The translations under genes were made by a program, and so were the position numbers. Of a stretch of 15,634 bases of DNA, positions 7,643 through 15,202 are shown in pieces. Positions within the stretch are counted from its first letter, which is position 1. Every line of letters begins with the position of its first letter. The notes under the pieces are model-generated. The model was not told the DNA's origin and ran no database searches. It saw nothing but the letters and a program-made list of their open reading frames with translations. Source of the stretch: Alphaproteobacteria bacterium (GTDB taxonomy: Bacteria > Pseudomonadota > Alphaproteobacteria > Puniceispirillales > Puniceispirillaceae); assembly GCA_016780695.1 (NCBI GenBank), contig JADHLK010000016.1, forward strand, positions 1 through 15,634. Direction: 5' to 3'.

Positions 7643-8031
7643 CTTCTCTCCCAAACATCACAATATTCAACCGGTCATGGCCGGCCGCTAGATACTAACT
7701 GGAACCGCATTCACCCGCCGGAGCCGGGAGCAAACAACATTCTAAAGGGTAGGCCGGGCAGCTCTGTCGGGCAGGGTTGCAAGCGGCAGGACCTTATTGT
7801 CATCTGCTGTTCAGCAGGCTGGCCGGGAAAAACCGGAACAGTTTGCGGGTTTTGCGGAAATTCATGGCCGTTCTATAGACCAGTTAAGGCTATTATTCAA
7901 GCCTTGCTGCGCTGCTTGATGCGCTTTTCCGCCGCTTTTTTTCACCTTCCGGGCCAATACCTTAAGGCCATCAAATCAGCCCCTTTGCACAATAGGCCGG
8001 TTTTTCCATCTTGCGCTAGACTTCCCCTGTT
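7643..8031. other. 389-base stretch without a supported gene
   Basis: This lies between the leftward DJ-1-like gene and the rightward lipoprotein gene, so it should hold divergent promoters; I could not identify convincing -35/-10 pairs on either strand. The clearest structure is a hairpin, AAGGCT (7886-7891) with AGCCTT (7900-7905). No reading frame here has a recognisable protein or a good ribosome-binding site. A small RNA is possible but not supported by any family I recognise. Confidence 0.5.
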
Positions 8032-8835
8032 ATGAGAGGTTTTCTTGCACCTGTTTGTCGTCTGACTGTTTGCGGTCTGACTATCTGGAGGCTGCCCATC
8101 GCCCTGTTGGCAGCTATCCTGCTGGCGGCCTGTGGAGGCGGGGACGGGGGCGGTGTGGCAGGCAGCGGGCCGCCAACCCTCAGCGGTGCGGCAGCCCGCC
8201 TCTTTTCCCCGCTGGCCGGTGGCCAGAACCTGACCGAGGCCAGCTTTGCCGCGGATACAGATAGTGGTCAGATAACCGTCTTTGACAACCGGGCCATGCT
8301 GACCGCTTTTCTCGCCAAACAGCCAGATGCCAGCCGCTTTATCAAAACCGGGCCGCAAACAGATCAGGCCAGACTGGTTTTTATTCCGGCCAATAGCGGG
8401 GCGGCCAACCCGGCCAGCGCGGCTGTGCGCGGGCGCTACCTGCTCTGGGGTCAGCAGCTGACCCGCCCGTCCGCCAGCGGCGATGCCCGCTATATAATGG
8501 CCGGCAGTTTCGTCTGTCCGGGTTGCCAGCTACCCAATGGCGCGCTATCCGGCGAATTACAGATCAGCTTTGCCACAGGCCGCACCCAGATAAGCCTGAC
8601 CGGCCAGGGTTTTTCCTTTCGCACCCTGGCTGAGCTGGGCAAGAGCGGCAGCCTGACAGCACTCGCCAACCATCAGCCCAGCCTGATTCTGGATGAGGTG
8701 GTCCAGCCGGTCACCAGCTGGCGTTTGCGGGGCGGGCTGTTTGGTTCTGGCGGAGAGACAGCCGGGCTTGTCTTCGGGCTGGATAGTGCCAAAGGGCCGG
8801 TCACCGGCGCGGTGCTGGGCGGGCGCAGCAAATAG
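8032..8835 (+). CDS. Predicted lipoprotein with TbpB-like C-terminal pattern
   Basis: The 267-residue product starts with a signal peptide ending in lipobox LAAC (Cys34), followed by a Gly-rich linker (GGGDGGGVAGSG), typical of an anchored lipoprotein. The rest is predicted mainly beta. The last 35 residues (GGLFGSGGETAGLVFG...GAVLGG) resemble the closing barrel strands of transferrin-binding-protein-B-like lipoproteins, in which a G-x-F-G pattern precedes a glycine-rich end. That similarity is by eye and tentative. A CPGC pair in the middle could form a disulfide. The ATG at 8032 has no evident ribosome-binding site, although the signal peptide supports a start near here. No receptor or transporter gene accompanies it, so an iron role is only a possibility. 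Confidence 0.75.
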   Translation: MRGFLAPVCRLTVCGLTIWRLPIALLAAILLAACGGGDGGGVAGSGPPTLSGAAARLFSPLAGGQNLTEASFAADTDSGQITVFDNRAMLTAFLAKQPDASRFIKTGPQTDQARLVFIPANSGAANPASAAVRGRYLLWGQQLTRPSASGDARYIMAGSFVCPGCQLPNGALSGELQISFATGRTQISLTGQGFSFRTLAELGKSGSLTALANHQPSLILDEVVQPVTSWRLRGGLFGSGGETAGLVFGLDSAKGPVTGAVLGGRSK

Positions 8836-8880
8836 CCGGGCGCTCCTGCTGCCAAACTGTCATTTCCAGAGTAAGAGAAA

Positions 8881-8956
8881 TGGAGCGGGCGACGGGGGTC
8901 GAACCCGCGACCTCGAGCTTGGGAAGCTCGCGCTCTGCCAACTGAGCTACACCCGC
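8881..8956 (-). tRNA. tRNA-Gly (anticodon CCC)
   Basis: The minus strand folds into a complete 76-nt cloverleaf. The acceptor GCGGGTG pairs with CGCCCGC; the D arm is GCTC/GAGC with an 8-nt loop; the anticodon stem CGAGC/GCTCG holds loop TTCCCAA; the T arm is GCGGG/CCCGT with loop TTCGACC. Discriminator T73 is followed by an encoded CCA. By alignment with E. coli tRNA-Gly the anticodon is CCC, reading GGG. It lies between two plus-strand genes and is transcribed alone. I see no clear promoter or terminator for it. Confidence 0.97.
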
Positions 8957-9070
8957 ACCAGAGCCGCCAGACAGTTTGCCGGACGGTTTCTCTGTCTCCT
9001 GTCTGCCCTAATTTATCTCTCTGATCAAGTTATCCGTGCCGCTGCAAATGATCTCTTGTTCTGAAACTTG

Positions 9071-9118
9071 CGTATACGTCATGTAGTTGAACCGGCCCAT
9101 CGTGCGTTTGGAACGATG
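9071..9118. repeat. Two inverted repeats upstream of folE
   Basis: An 8-bp perfect palindrome, CGTATACG, lies at 9071-9078, and CATCGT (9098-9103) with ACGATG (9113-9118) forms a 6-bp inverted repeat. Both are in the 185-base gap between the tRNA and folE. They could be regulator binding sites for folE. No convincing -35/-10 pair was found around them. Confidence 0.3.
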
Positions 9119-9141
9119 CTACCATAAAAACAGGATACATC

Positions 9142-9759
9142 ATGACCCCCTATGATAACAGCGACAATCTCGCCGAAGCACGCTCTGTGCGCCCAACAAG
9201 ACAGGAAGCAGAGGAGGCTGTTGAAACCTTGCTGCGATGGGCTGGTGATGATCCCGCCCGTGAGGGTCTGATAGACACCCCATCGCGGGTTGTGCGATCT
9301 TATGAGGAATTTTTCTCTGGCTATCAGGATGACCCGGCGGCCATGCTGGCGCGCACCTTTGAAGAGGTGGAAGGCTATGATGAAATGGTCATGCTGCGCG
9401 ATATTGATATGCAGTCCCATTGTGAGCATCACATGGTGCCGATTCTGGGGCGGGCGCATATTGCCTATCTGCCGGATCGCCGCGTTGTCGGGATTTCCAA
9501 GCTGGCACGGGTTATGGATTCTTTTGCCCGCCGCCTGCAAACCCAGGAAACCATGACTGCCCAGGTCGCCGAAACGATCCAGCAGGCCCTGAATCCAAAG
9601 GGGGTTGCTGTGCTGGTGGATGCCGGTCATCAATGCATGACCACCAGAGGCGTGAAAAAGCGCGATGTGTCAATGGTGACCACCCGCTTTACCGGCGCTT
9701 TCAAAACTGATAACAACCTGCGCGATCAATTCTACCGCCATATCCAGATGGGGCGCTAG
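9142..9759 (+). CDS. folE: GTP cyclohydrolase I
   Basis: This enzyme converts GTP to 7,8-dihydroneopterin triphosphate, the first step of tetrahydrofolate and other pterin synthesis. The 205-residue length is normal for the type IA family. The zinc ligands match those of the E. coli enzyme: Cys94 and His97 in SHCEHH, and Cys165 in GHQCMTTRG. His96 and His163 are the neighbouring conserved active-site histidines. The C-terminal segment RDVSMVTTRFTGAF is also standard. The ATG at 9142 has AGGA 7 bases upstream. No other folate gene is near. trkH follows 88 bases later in the same direction, separated by a strong hairpin. Confidence 0.97.
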   Translation: MTPYDNSDNLAEARSVRPTRQEAEEAVETLLRWAGDDPAREGLIDTPSRVVRSYEEFFSGYQDDPAAMLARTFEEVEGYDEMVMLRDIDMQSHCEHHMVPILGRAHIAYLPDRRVVGISKLARVMDSFARRLQTQETMTAQVAETIQQALNPKGVAVLVDAGHQCMTTRGVKKRDVSMVTTRFTGAFKTDNNLRDQFYRHIQMGR

Positions 9760-9787
9760 TCGCCCGGCTTGCTGGACAGGACAGGCT

Positions 9788-9840
9788 GCGCGTCCTATAA
9801 AGGGGCTTGTTAAGAGCTGATAACAGCCCGCAGGACTCGC
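9788..9840 (+). promoter_or_regulatory. Long bulged hairpin in the trkH leader
   Basis: The gap between folE and trkH folds into one long stem. GCG (9788-9790) and GTCCT (9792-9796) pair with AGGAC (9832-9836) and CGC (9838-9840), and inside, GGGC-t-TGTTA (9803-9812) pairs with TAACAGCCC (9821-9829) around an 8-nt loop. The AGGA in the right arm is the only Shine-Dalgarno-like sequence before the trkH ATG, about 12 nt away. In the folded form it is paired, so translation could be controlled by opening the stem. The pairing is seen; the regulatory role is inferred. Confidence 0.45.
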
Positions 9841-9847
9841 CGCGCTC

Positions 9848-11293
9848 ATGCAAGCTTCCCCCGTCTTATCAATTCTTGGGCTGCTGGTAACCATACTGGC
9901 AGCCTTCATGCTGTTGCCAATGGTGATCGATCTGTTTGATGGCGCACCGGACTGGCAGGGATTTGCGATTGCCGCGCTGGGCACCGGTTTTGCCGGCACA
10001 GCCTTGTTCTTGTCCCAGCAGCGGCGGGCGAAAACAGAGTTAGGGCTACGCGAAGCCTTCTTGCTGACCAATGGGGCCTGGATGCTGATAGCGCTGTTTG
10101 GCGCGCTACCCTTTTTGTTTTCCAGCCTGTCCTTGTCTTTTACTGATTCGCTATTTGAATCCGTCTCCGGCATTACCACAACCGGGTCCACGATACTGGT
10201 TGAGATTGAAGAAGCCTCGCGCGGGATTTTGCTCTGGCGGGCCTTGCTGCAATGGCTGGGCGGGGTCGGCATTGTGGTGATGGCGATGGCGGTTTTGCCG
10301 ATGCTGTCGGTTGGCGGAATGCAGCTGTTCCGCACCGAGAGTTTTGAAACAGCAGAAAAAGTAATCCCACGCGCGCGCCAGTTGGCAGGCGGAATTTTTG
10401 CGGTCTATTCCGGGCTGACCTTGCTTTGGACAATTATGCTGGTGATTGCCGGGTTGCCTGTCTTTGATGCGCTGGCGCATGCAATGACGACGCTGGCCAC
10501 TGGCGGCTATTCAACCCGCACGGCCTCTGTCGGGGCTTTTGATTCGCTGGGCGTTGAGATGATTGTAATCGCTGGGATGATCGTTGGCTCCCTGCCTTTT
10601 GTGCATTATCTGGCCCTGACCAGAGGCGGCTGGCGTAGCCTGTTGCGGGATCCGCAGGTCAGCTGGTTTATCGCGCTGATACTTGGCATTGTGATATTGA
10701 TCACCGCCTATCTGGCAGGCAGCGGCTATGGGCCCATGCAAGCACTGCGGCTGGCCAGTTTCAATGCGATCTCCATCATCACCGGCACCGGCTATGGCAC
10801 CGCAGATTTTGCCAGCTGGGGCGGTTTTGCGACAACCATTTTATTGATCGGAATGTTTGTCGGCGGCTGTGCCGGTTCCACCACCTGCGGGATAAAGATG
10901 TTCCGCTTGCAGGTGCTGGCTGGCACCATCCGCGTGCAAATTGAGCGGTTGCTGCGCCCGCATGGGGTGGTGCTGACCTATTATCATGGCAAGCCGGTTC
11001 CAGAATCAGTGATGGATGCGGTGATGGGCTTTTTCTATCTCTATATCCTGTGTTTTGTGCTGTTGGCGATGGGGCTGGGGATGACCGGCCTTGATTTTGA
11101 CACCGCCTTGTCGGGGGCGGCCACGGCGATTTCCAATGTCGGGCCCGGGCTGGGCGGGGTTATCGGGCCAGCAGGCAATTTCAGCCCGCTGCCTGATCTG
11201 GCCAAATGGATCATGTGTTTTGGTATGTTGCTGGGACGGCTGGAGCTGTTCACCGTGCTGGTGATGCTGAGCCCCGGCTTCTGGCGCAACTAG
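9848..11293 (+). CDS. trkH: TrkH-family potassium uptake channel subunit
   Basis: This 481-residue inner-membrane protein belongs to the TrkH/TrkG/KtrB superfamily and should carry potassium into the cell. The four pore repeats each show a filter segment: GITTTGST (108-115), TLATGGYST (215-223), ITGTGYGT (311-318) and SNVGPG (429-434). The third repeat is followed by the glycine-rich membrane loop GGCAGSTTCG (339-348), and GRLELF near the C-terminus is also conserved. The N-terminal extra helices and total length fit TrkH rather than the shorter KtrB. The regulatory NAD-binding partner TrkA is not in the window. The ATG at 9848 has only AGGA about 12 nt upstream, inside a hairpin. The gene is convergent with the next one, 20 bases apart. 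Confidence 0.95.
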   Translation: MQASPVLSILGLLVTILAAFMLLPMVIDLFDGAPDWQGFAIAALGTGFAGTALFLSQQRRAKTELGLREAFLLTNGAWMLIALFGALPFLFSSLSLSFTDSLFESVSGITTTGSTILVEIEEASRGILLWRALLQWLGGVGIVVMAMAVLPMLSVGGMQLFRTESFETAEKVIPRARQLAGGIFAVYSGLTLLWTIMLVIAGLPVFDALAHAMTTLATGGYSTRTASVGAFDSLGVEMIVIAGMIVGSLPFVHYLALTRGGWRSLLRDPQVSWFIALILGIVILITAYLAGSGYGPMQALRLASFNAISIITGTGYGTADFASWGGFATTILLIGMFVGGCAGSTTCGIKMFRLQVLAGTIRVQIERLLRPHGVVLTYYHGKPVPESVMDAVMGFFYLYILCFVLLAMGLGMTGLDFDTALSGAATAISNVGPGLGGVIGPAGNFSPLPDLAKWIMCFGMLLGRLELFTVLVMLSPGFWRN

Positions 11294-11313
11294 CCGCGCC
11301 GCATAGGCACGCC

Positions 11314-11904
11314 TCAGGGCAGAATAATCCCGTCAATAGCGGCAATATTAGCCCGTATTTCTGCATCAAACAGGGCCAGCGCTTGTAAAATTGTTTCTTG
11401 TATCGCCACATCATAATCTACCGGGCGCGCAGTTTCCGGCAAGGTAACAGATGCCTCAGAACGGATTTCGCCAGTGCCTTGCTGGCCCCCGACAGGTTGC
11501 AGCCACATTAGCCTGGCTGACAGTTCCACCCGCACCCGGCTATCCTGATTATCCTTGACAAGAGAGGTGATCTTTTCTGGCGGCGGCAAGTCGGTAACAA
11601 TGACTGAGGCTTTGGAAATATCCAAAATCAGCTCACCTGATCCGCCTGCCGGAACCAGCACCCGGCTGGCCCAATCTGTCATAATCTGGGCCGGGGTGGG
11701 TTGCAGCAAATGTTCAATATGCGGGTCCTGCATCGGCATCGCCCAATTATCAATAATCTCCAGCTGGCGGGCATTGATTGATAAGGGGGCATAGGCGGCC
11801 GCGCTGAATTGCGGCGGGGCCACCGGCTGGGCTGTCTGGCAGGCGGCCAGCAACGAGACCAAACAGGCAAAAAACGCGAAACGGACAGGGAACAGGCGGA
11901 TCAT
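11314..11904 (-). CDS. Conserved alphaproteobacterial-type lipoprotein, function unknown
   Basis: The product is 196 residues with a signal peptide ending in lipobox LAAC (Cys22), so it is probably anchored in a membrane facing the periplasm. The mature part has an AYAPLSINARQLEI strand, then DPHIEHLLQPTPAQIMTDWASRVL, and a strand-rich middle containing LDISKASVIVTDLPP. I recall similarly organised lipoproteins in other alphaproteobacteria, with no known function. The ATG at 11904 is selected because CAGGAGA lies 7 bases before it; an upstream GTG at 11961 would bury that site and push the signal peptide inward. It follows hslO by 87 bases on the same strand and is probably the last gene of the argD operon. 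The leader contains direct repeats. Confidence 0.8.
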   Translation of the reverse strand: MIRLFPVRFAFFACLVSLLAACQTAQPVAPPQFSAAAYAPLSINARQLEIIDNWAMPMQDPHIEHLLQPTPAQIMTDWASRVLVPAGGSGELILDISKASVIVTDLPPPEKITSLVKDNQDSRVRVELSARLMWLQPVGGQQGTGEIRSEASVTLPETARPVDYDVAIQETILQALALFDAEIRANIAAIDGIILP

Positions 11905-11911
11905 TGGCTTT

Positions 11912-11989
11912 TCTCCTGAGGCTCTTTTTTTGAGGCTCTCTCCTGAAAAAGACGCGGTCACTTCAGGCAGATACCCGCAATGATACCCG
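11912..11989. repeat. Direct repeats and small hairpin in the lipoprotein leader
   Basis: Read on the plus strand, TGAGGCTCT occurs at 11917-11925 and 11931-11939, each next to a copy of TCTCCTG (11912-11918 and 11939-11945). On the minus strand this duplicates the Shine-Dalgarno sequence CAGGAGA; only the copy nearest the ATG is well placed. Further upstream, GATACCCG is repeated at 11970-11977 and 11982-11989, and CCTGAA (11942-11947) with TTCAGG (11962-11967) forms a 6-bp stem. Confidence 0.5.
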
Positions 11990-11991
11990 GA

Positions 11992-12912
11992 TTATAGCGC
12001 AGCCAGCTGATCCTGTGAATAGGAACGGGCAGTTTTACAAAATTCGCATTCCACCACCAGCAGACCCTGATCATCTGCCAGCTCCTGCCAGTCTGCCTCG
12101 GCAAGGCCGCGTAATGCCCCCTCCACCTTCGCAGCTGAACATCGGCATTTGTCGCGCACGGGTCGCAAAGGCTGAATATGCGGGCCGAGCAGATGAAAAA
12201 GCCGCCATATCAGCTGCTCTGATGACAGATCGGGATCCAGTAATTCAGCGCGCTTGACTGAGCTGAAAAAGCTGACCGCATCATGCCAGATATCGGACGC
12301 GCCCGGCTGGGCCTCGCCGGTGCCGCCACTGGCCGCTATGGATTGCAGCATGATAGCCGCCCCATGCCAGCCTGTTTCAGATGGAGCCGCGGCTGTCAAA
12401 AACACCGACGCCAGCTGTTCAGAATTTTTGAACCAGAGATGGGCTGCATCACCCAAATGCGGTCCGTCCAGCTCAACAATTCCCTGATAGCGTTGACCAT
12501 CTGGGCGGGTCGGCGATTGCTGGTCAATGGTAAAGGCCATGTAGCCAGAGCCCATCAAGCGCGGTAACACCGCCGGGGCCGCACAGGGGACACCGGCCAG
12601 CGCCTGTTCATCAAAAGCCGCATAGCTGCGCAAATCGCCTGCATGGGTCACATCCGCGAACAGCGTTTTCAGCGGCCCGTCTCCCTTGGCTTGCAGCGTG
12701 AAGACGCCTTCAAATTTCATCTGGCTGGACAGGCAGGCGGCCAGCGCCATCGCCTCGGCAGCCACCTCATTAACAGCATCCGGCCAGGCATGGCGCGACA
12801 GGATGGAGCTGACCGGGCCGGATAGCCGGGCCAGCCGGCCACTGATCACCGCCCGGCTGCTCTGAGGGCTGCCTGTCAGATAAAAGGGAAGCACCCCATC
12901 CGGCTCTTGCAT
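11992..12912 (-). CDS. hslO: Hsp33 redox-regulated chaperone
   Basis: Hsp33 is a cytoplasmic holdase activated by oxidation and unfolding, and protects proteins under oxidative and heat stress. The 306-residue protein has the usual N-terminal fold (FYLTGSPQSSRAVISGRLARL, then EAMALAACLSSQMKFEGVFTLQ) and the C-terminal redox switch, CRC (Cys256, Cys258) plus CEFC (Cys289, Cys292). All four zinc-binding cysteines are present, so the switch should work. The start ATG overlaps the argF stop codon by one base (TGATG), which indicates translational coupling. The order argD-argF-hslO is known from several alphaproteobacteria, so the linkage of arginine genes with this chaperone is not unique to this window. 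Confidence 0.95.
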   Translation of the reverse strand: MQEPDGVLPFYLTGSPQSSRAVISGRLARLSGPVSSILSRHAWPDAVNEVAAEAMALAACLSSQMKFEGVFTLQAKGDGPLKTLFADVTHAGDLRSYAAFDEQALAGVPCAAPAVLPRLMGSGYMAFTIDQQSPTRPDGQRYQGIVELDGPHLGDAAHLWFKNSEQLASVFLTAAAPSETGWHGAAIMLQSIAASGGTGEAQPGASDIWHDAVSFFSSVKRAELLDPDLSSEQLIWRLFHLLGPHIQPLRPVRDKCRCSAAKVEGALRGLAEADWQELADDQGLLVVECEFCKTARSYSQDQLAAL

Positions 12913-13814
12913 CAGCCCGCCTCGCCCAGCAAAAACGCCAGAATCGCCTTTTGGGCATGCAGTCTGTTTTCTGCCTCATCCCAGACCACAGATTGCGGCC
13001 CGTCTATCACCTCGGCAGCCACTTCCAAGCCACGCTGGGCCGGCAGGCAATGCATGAAAATGGCGCTCGGATCAGCCAGTCCCATCAGTTTTTCTGTCAC
13101 CTGATAGGGGCTGAAATCAGTCAGCCTTGTGCCTTCCTCATCGCCCATGGAAACCCACACATCGGTGACCAGAAGCGTCGCCCCGCTGGCTGCTGCTTCG
13201 GCATCTTCCATCAGATGAATCCGCCCCCCTTGTGCAGCGGCCCAATCCAGCAAGCCCTGATCCGGCCGGTAAGCAGGCGGGCCAGCCAGCCGCAATTCAA
13301 AGCCGAACAGAACCGCCGCCTCAATCCAGCTGGCGGCAACATTATTGCCGTCACCGAACCAGCTGACAATCTGGCCGGACAGGCTGCCCAGCCTTTCGAT
13401 CATAGTCTGCAAATCTGCCATAATCTGGCAGGGGTGGGATCTGTCTGTCAGCCCGTTAATCACCGGCACGCTGGCATATTCAGCCATCCCCTCCAGCGTC
13501 TCATGCGACAGGCAGCGAATCATAATCGCATCCATAAACCGCGAAAGCACCTGTGCGGTATCGCCCAACGGTTCCCCGCGGCCCAGCTGCATATCACGGG
13601 TGGACAACACCAGCGGCGTGCCGCCCAGCTGGCTGATGCCGACTTCAAAAGAGACCCGCGTGCGGGTTGAGGGTTTTTCAAAAATCATCCCCACAGTCTT
13701 GCCTGCCAGCGGCTGACCAGTCCACTGGCCAGCCTTCATTGCAGCCGCCATATCCAGCATGGACTGCAACTCTGCCTTGCTGAAATCGCGCAAATCCAAA
13801 AAATGCCGAGCCAT
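12912..13814 (-). CDS. argF: Ornithine carbamoyltransferase
   Basis: This enzyme joins carbamoyl phosphate and ornithine to give citrulline in arginine biosynthesis. The 300-residue product has the carbamoyl phosphate loop STRTR (49-53) and HPCQ (127-130), the ornithine-binding DVWVSMG (218-224) and the catalytic HCLP (255-258). The ATG at 13814 is chosen because MARHFLDLRDF is the normal family N-terminus and GAGGA lies about 8 bases upstream. A longer frame starting at 13889 would run deep into argD and is rejected. The gene begins 4 bases after the argD stop and its own stop overlaps the hslO start, so the three form a tight operon. The anabolic role is inferred from the argD linkage. Confidence 0.97.
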   Translation of the reverse strand: MARHFLDLRDFSKAELQSMLDMAAAMKAGQWTGQPLAGKTVGMIFEKPSTRTRVSFEVGISQLGGTPLVLSTRDMQLGRGEPLGDTAQVLSRFMDAIMIRCLSHETLEGMAEYASVPVINGLTDRSHPCQIMADLQTMIERLGSLSGQIVSWFGDGNNVAASWIEAAVLFGFELRLAGPPAYRPDQGLLDWAAAQGGRIHLMEDAEAAASGATLLVTDVWVSMGDEEGTRLTDFSPYQVTEKLMGLADPSAIFMHCLPAQRGLEVAAEVIDGPQSVVWDEAENRLHAQKAILAFLLGEAG

Positions 13815-13818
13815 TTTC

Positions 13819-15033
13819 CTAATCCTCTTTCGGGCCATCTGCCAGACAGGTCCCCAGCAGGCTGAGCAGCTGGTTGATTTCTTCTTCACTGATTGTCAGA
13901 GGCGGCAACATCCGCAGCACATTTTCAGCTGCCGGAACACACAAAACCTGGCGGGCCCGCAAACGGTTGTTCAACTCTGCGACAGGCAGGCTATCGGCCA
14001 GCTGCAAACCAGCCAGCAGCCCCATACCGCGCCGCCCGGCAACCAGATCAGGATAGCGTTCTGCCAGCCTGTCCAGCCCGTCATGCAGCTGAGCTGAGCG
14101 CGCCCGGACCTGTTTCAGGAAAGGTTCTTTTTCAACTTCGCTCATCAACGCATTGGCCACCGCCGTCGCTAGCGGATTGCCGCCAAAGGTAGAGCCATGG
14201 CTGCCCGGCCCCATCGCCTCGCCAATTTCCGCTCTGGCGATCACCGCCCCGACCGGAAAGCCGCCTCCCAGCCCCTTGGCCAGCACCACCAGATCAGGCT
14301 GGATACCGGCGGCCTGAAAGGCGAATAAATACCCGGTCCGGCCCATGCCTGTCTGCACCTCATCTGCGATCAGCAGCGTGCCGAATTCCCGTGCCGCCTC
14401 GGCCACCCCCTCCAGATAGCCGGGTGGGGCTGCGATTGCCCCGCCCTCGCCTTGCACCGGCTCCAGCATTATCGCTGCTGTCTGCGGGCCCAGAGCGGCG
14501 CGCAGCGCATTCAGATTGCCAAAGGGCACATGGGCAAAGCCGCCCGGCATCGGGCCAAACCCTTCTCTGAAAGCGGGCCGATCCGTGGCCGCCAGCATGG
14601 CCAGCGTGCGCCCGTGAAACGCCCCGCCAGCACAGAGTATCTCTACCCGCTCCGGCTGCTGCTGGCGATAGTGAAAGCGGCGCGCCATTTTCACCGCCGC
14701 TTCATTTGCCTCAGCCCCGGAATTACAGAAAAATACCTGCTCCAACCCGGCTGCCCGGGCCAGCCTGCCCGCCAGCTTTTCCTGCTGCGGAATCCGATAG
14801 AGATTGGAAGTATGCCAGAGCAAATCAGTCTGTTCATGCAAGGCTGCTAACAGCGCCGGATGCCCGTGTCCCAGCGCATTAACCGCGATACCCGTGGCGC
14901 AATCAAGATAGACCTGCCCGGCCTCGGTGAACAGATAGCTGCCCTCACCGCGCACAAAAGCCAGGTCAATCCGGCCATAGGTTGGCATCACAGCCTGATA
15001 GTCCGCTGAATTCTGATCTGTCTGTTCAGTCAT
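13819..15033 (-). CDS. argD: Acetylornithine aminotransferase
   Basis: This class III PLP-dependent transaminase converts N-acetylglutamate semialdehyde and glutamate to N-acetylornithine, and may also act in lysine synthesis. The 404-residue protein shows NSGAEAN (104-110), FHGRT (139-143), DEVQTG (224-229), the PLP lysine Lys253 in LAKGLGGGFP, and STFGGNPL (281-288). These support ArgD over other ornithine or GABA transaminases, and the adjacent argF supports it further. The ATG at 15033 gives a normal length but has only a GGGACGGG stretch as a possible ribosome-binding site; Met16 is an alternative start. It is the first gene of the leftward operon, behind a promoter at 15122-15150 and an 80-base leader with a hairpin. 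Confidence 0.96.
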   Translation of the reverse strand: MTEQTDQNSADYQAVMPTYGRIDLAFVRGEGSYLFTEAGQVYLDCATGIAVNALGHGHPALLAALHEQTDLLWHTSNLYRIPQQEKLAGRLARAAGLEQVFFCNSGAEANEAAVKMARRFHYRQQQPERVEILCAGGAFHGRTLAMLAATDRPAFREGFGPMPGGFAHVPFGNLNALRAALGPQTAAIMLEPVQGEGGAIAAPPGYLEGVAEAAREFGTLLIADEVQTGMGRTGYLFAFQAAGIQPDLVVLAKGLGGGFPVGAVIARAEIGEAMGPGSHGSTFGGNPLATAVANALMSEVEKEPFLKQVRARSAQLHDGLDRLAERYPDLVAGRRGMGLLAGLQLADSLPVAELNNRLRARQVLCVPAAENVLRMLPPLTISEEEINQLLSLLGTCLADGPKED

Positions 15034-15077
15034 CTGCCCGTCCCGGATAGGTCAAAAAAAATCAGACCCGAAAATCA

Positions 15078-15103
15078 GCCGCCTACCTGTTGGAACTGGC
15101 GGC
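15078..15103 (-). promoter_or_regulatory. Hairpin in the argD leader, followed by T-rich sequence
   Basis: Positions 15078-15083 and 15098-15103 (GCCGCC and GGCGGC on the minus strand as on the plus) form a perfect 6-bp GC stem with a 14-nt loop within the argD leader. Downstream on the minus strand comes TGATTTTC and then a run of eight T residues (15054-15061). The layout resembles an attenuator, but the T-run is not adjacent to the stem. No regulator or leader peptide could be assigned. Confidence 0.35.
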
Positions 15104-15121
15104 AATGCAGGGAAAAAAGAG

Positions 15122-15150
15122 CTTATGCCCCAAGCTGTGCATCGCGTCAA
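15122..15150 (-). promoter_or_regulatory. Sigma-70-type promoter for the argD operon
   Basis: On the minus strand TTGACG (15150-15145) is followed after exactly 17 bases by CATAAG (15127-15122). These match five of six and four of six consensus bases. The predicted transcript start is near 15115, leaving a leader of about 80 nt before the argD ATG. It is the best promoter match I found in the window. Confidence 0.6.
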
Positions 15151-15202
15151 GAAAAGACCATGACAAAGAAGGCTTGGTGATAAACCTTAATCAGGTGAAA
15201 CT

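Noticed and set aside
8011..8034. Leaderless promoter directly at the ATG of the 8032 lipoprotein
   Set aside because: A TAGACT lies at 8017-8022, but no -35 element is found at normal spacing.
11905..11961. GTG start at 11961 for the lipoprotein
   Set aside because: It would place the signal peptide 19 residues inside the protein and translate through the Shine-Dalgarno sequence.
13815..13889. 25-residue N-terminal extension of ArgF
   Set aside because: It would overlap the end of argD, while MARHFLDLRDF is the usual family start with a good ribosome-binding site.
15054..15105. Arginine leader peptide before argD
   Set aside because: A TTG-started 17-codon frame has only two adjacent Arg codons and no ribosome-binding site, which is too little to claim.
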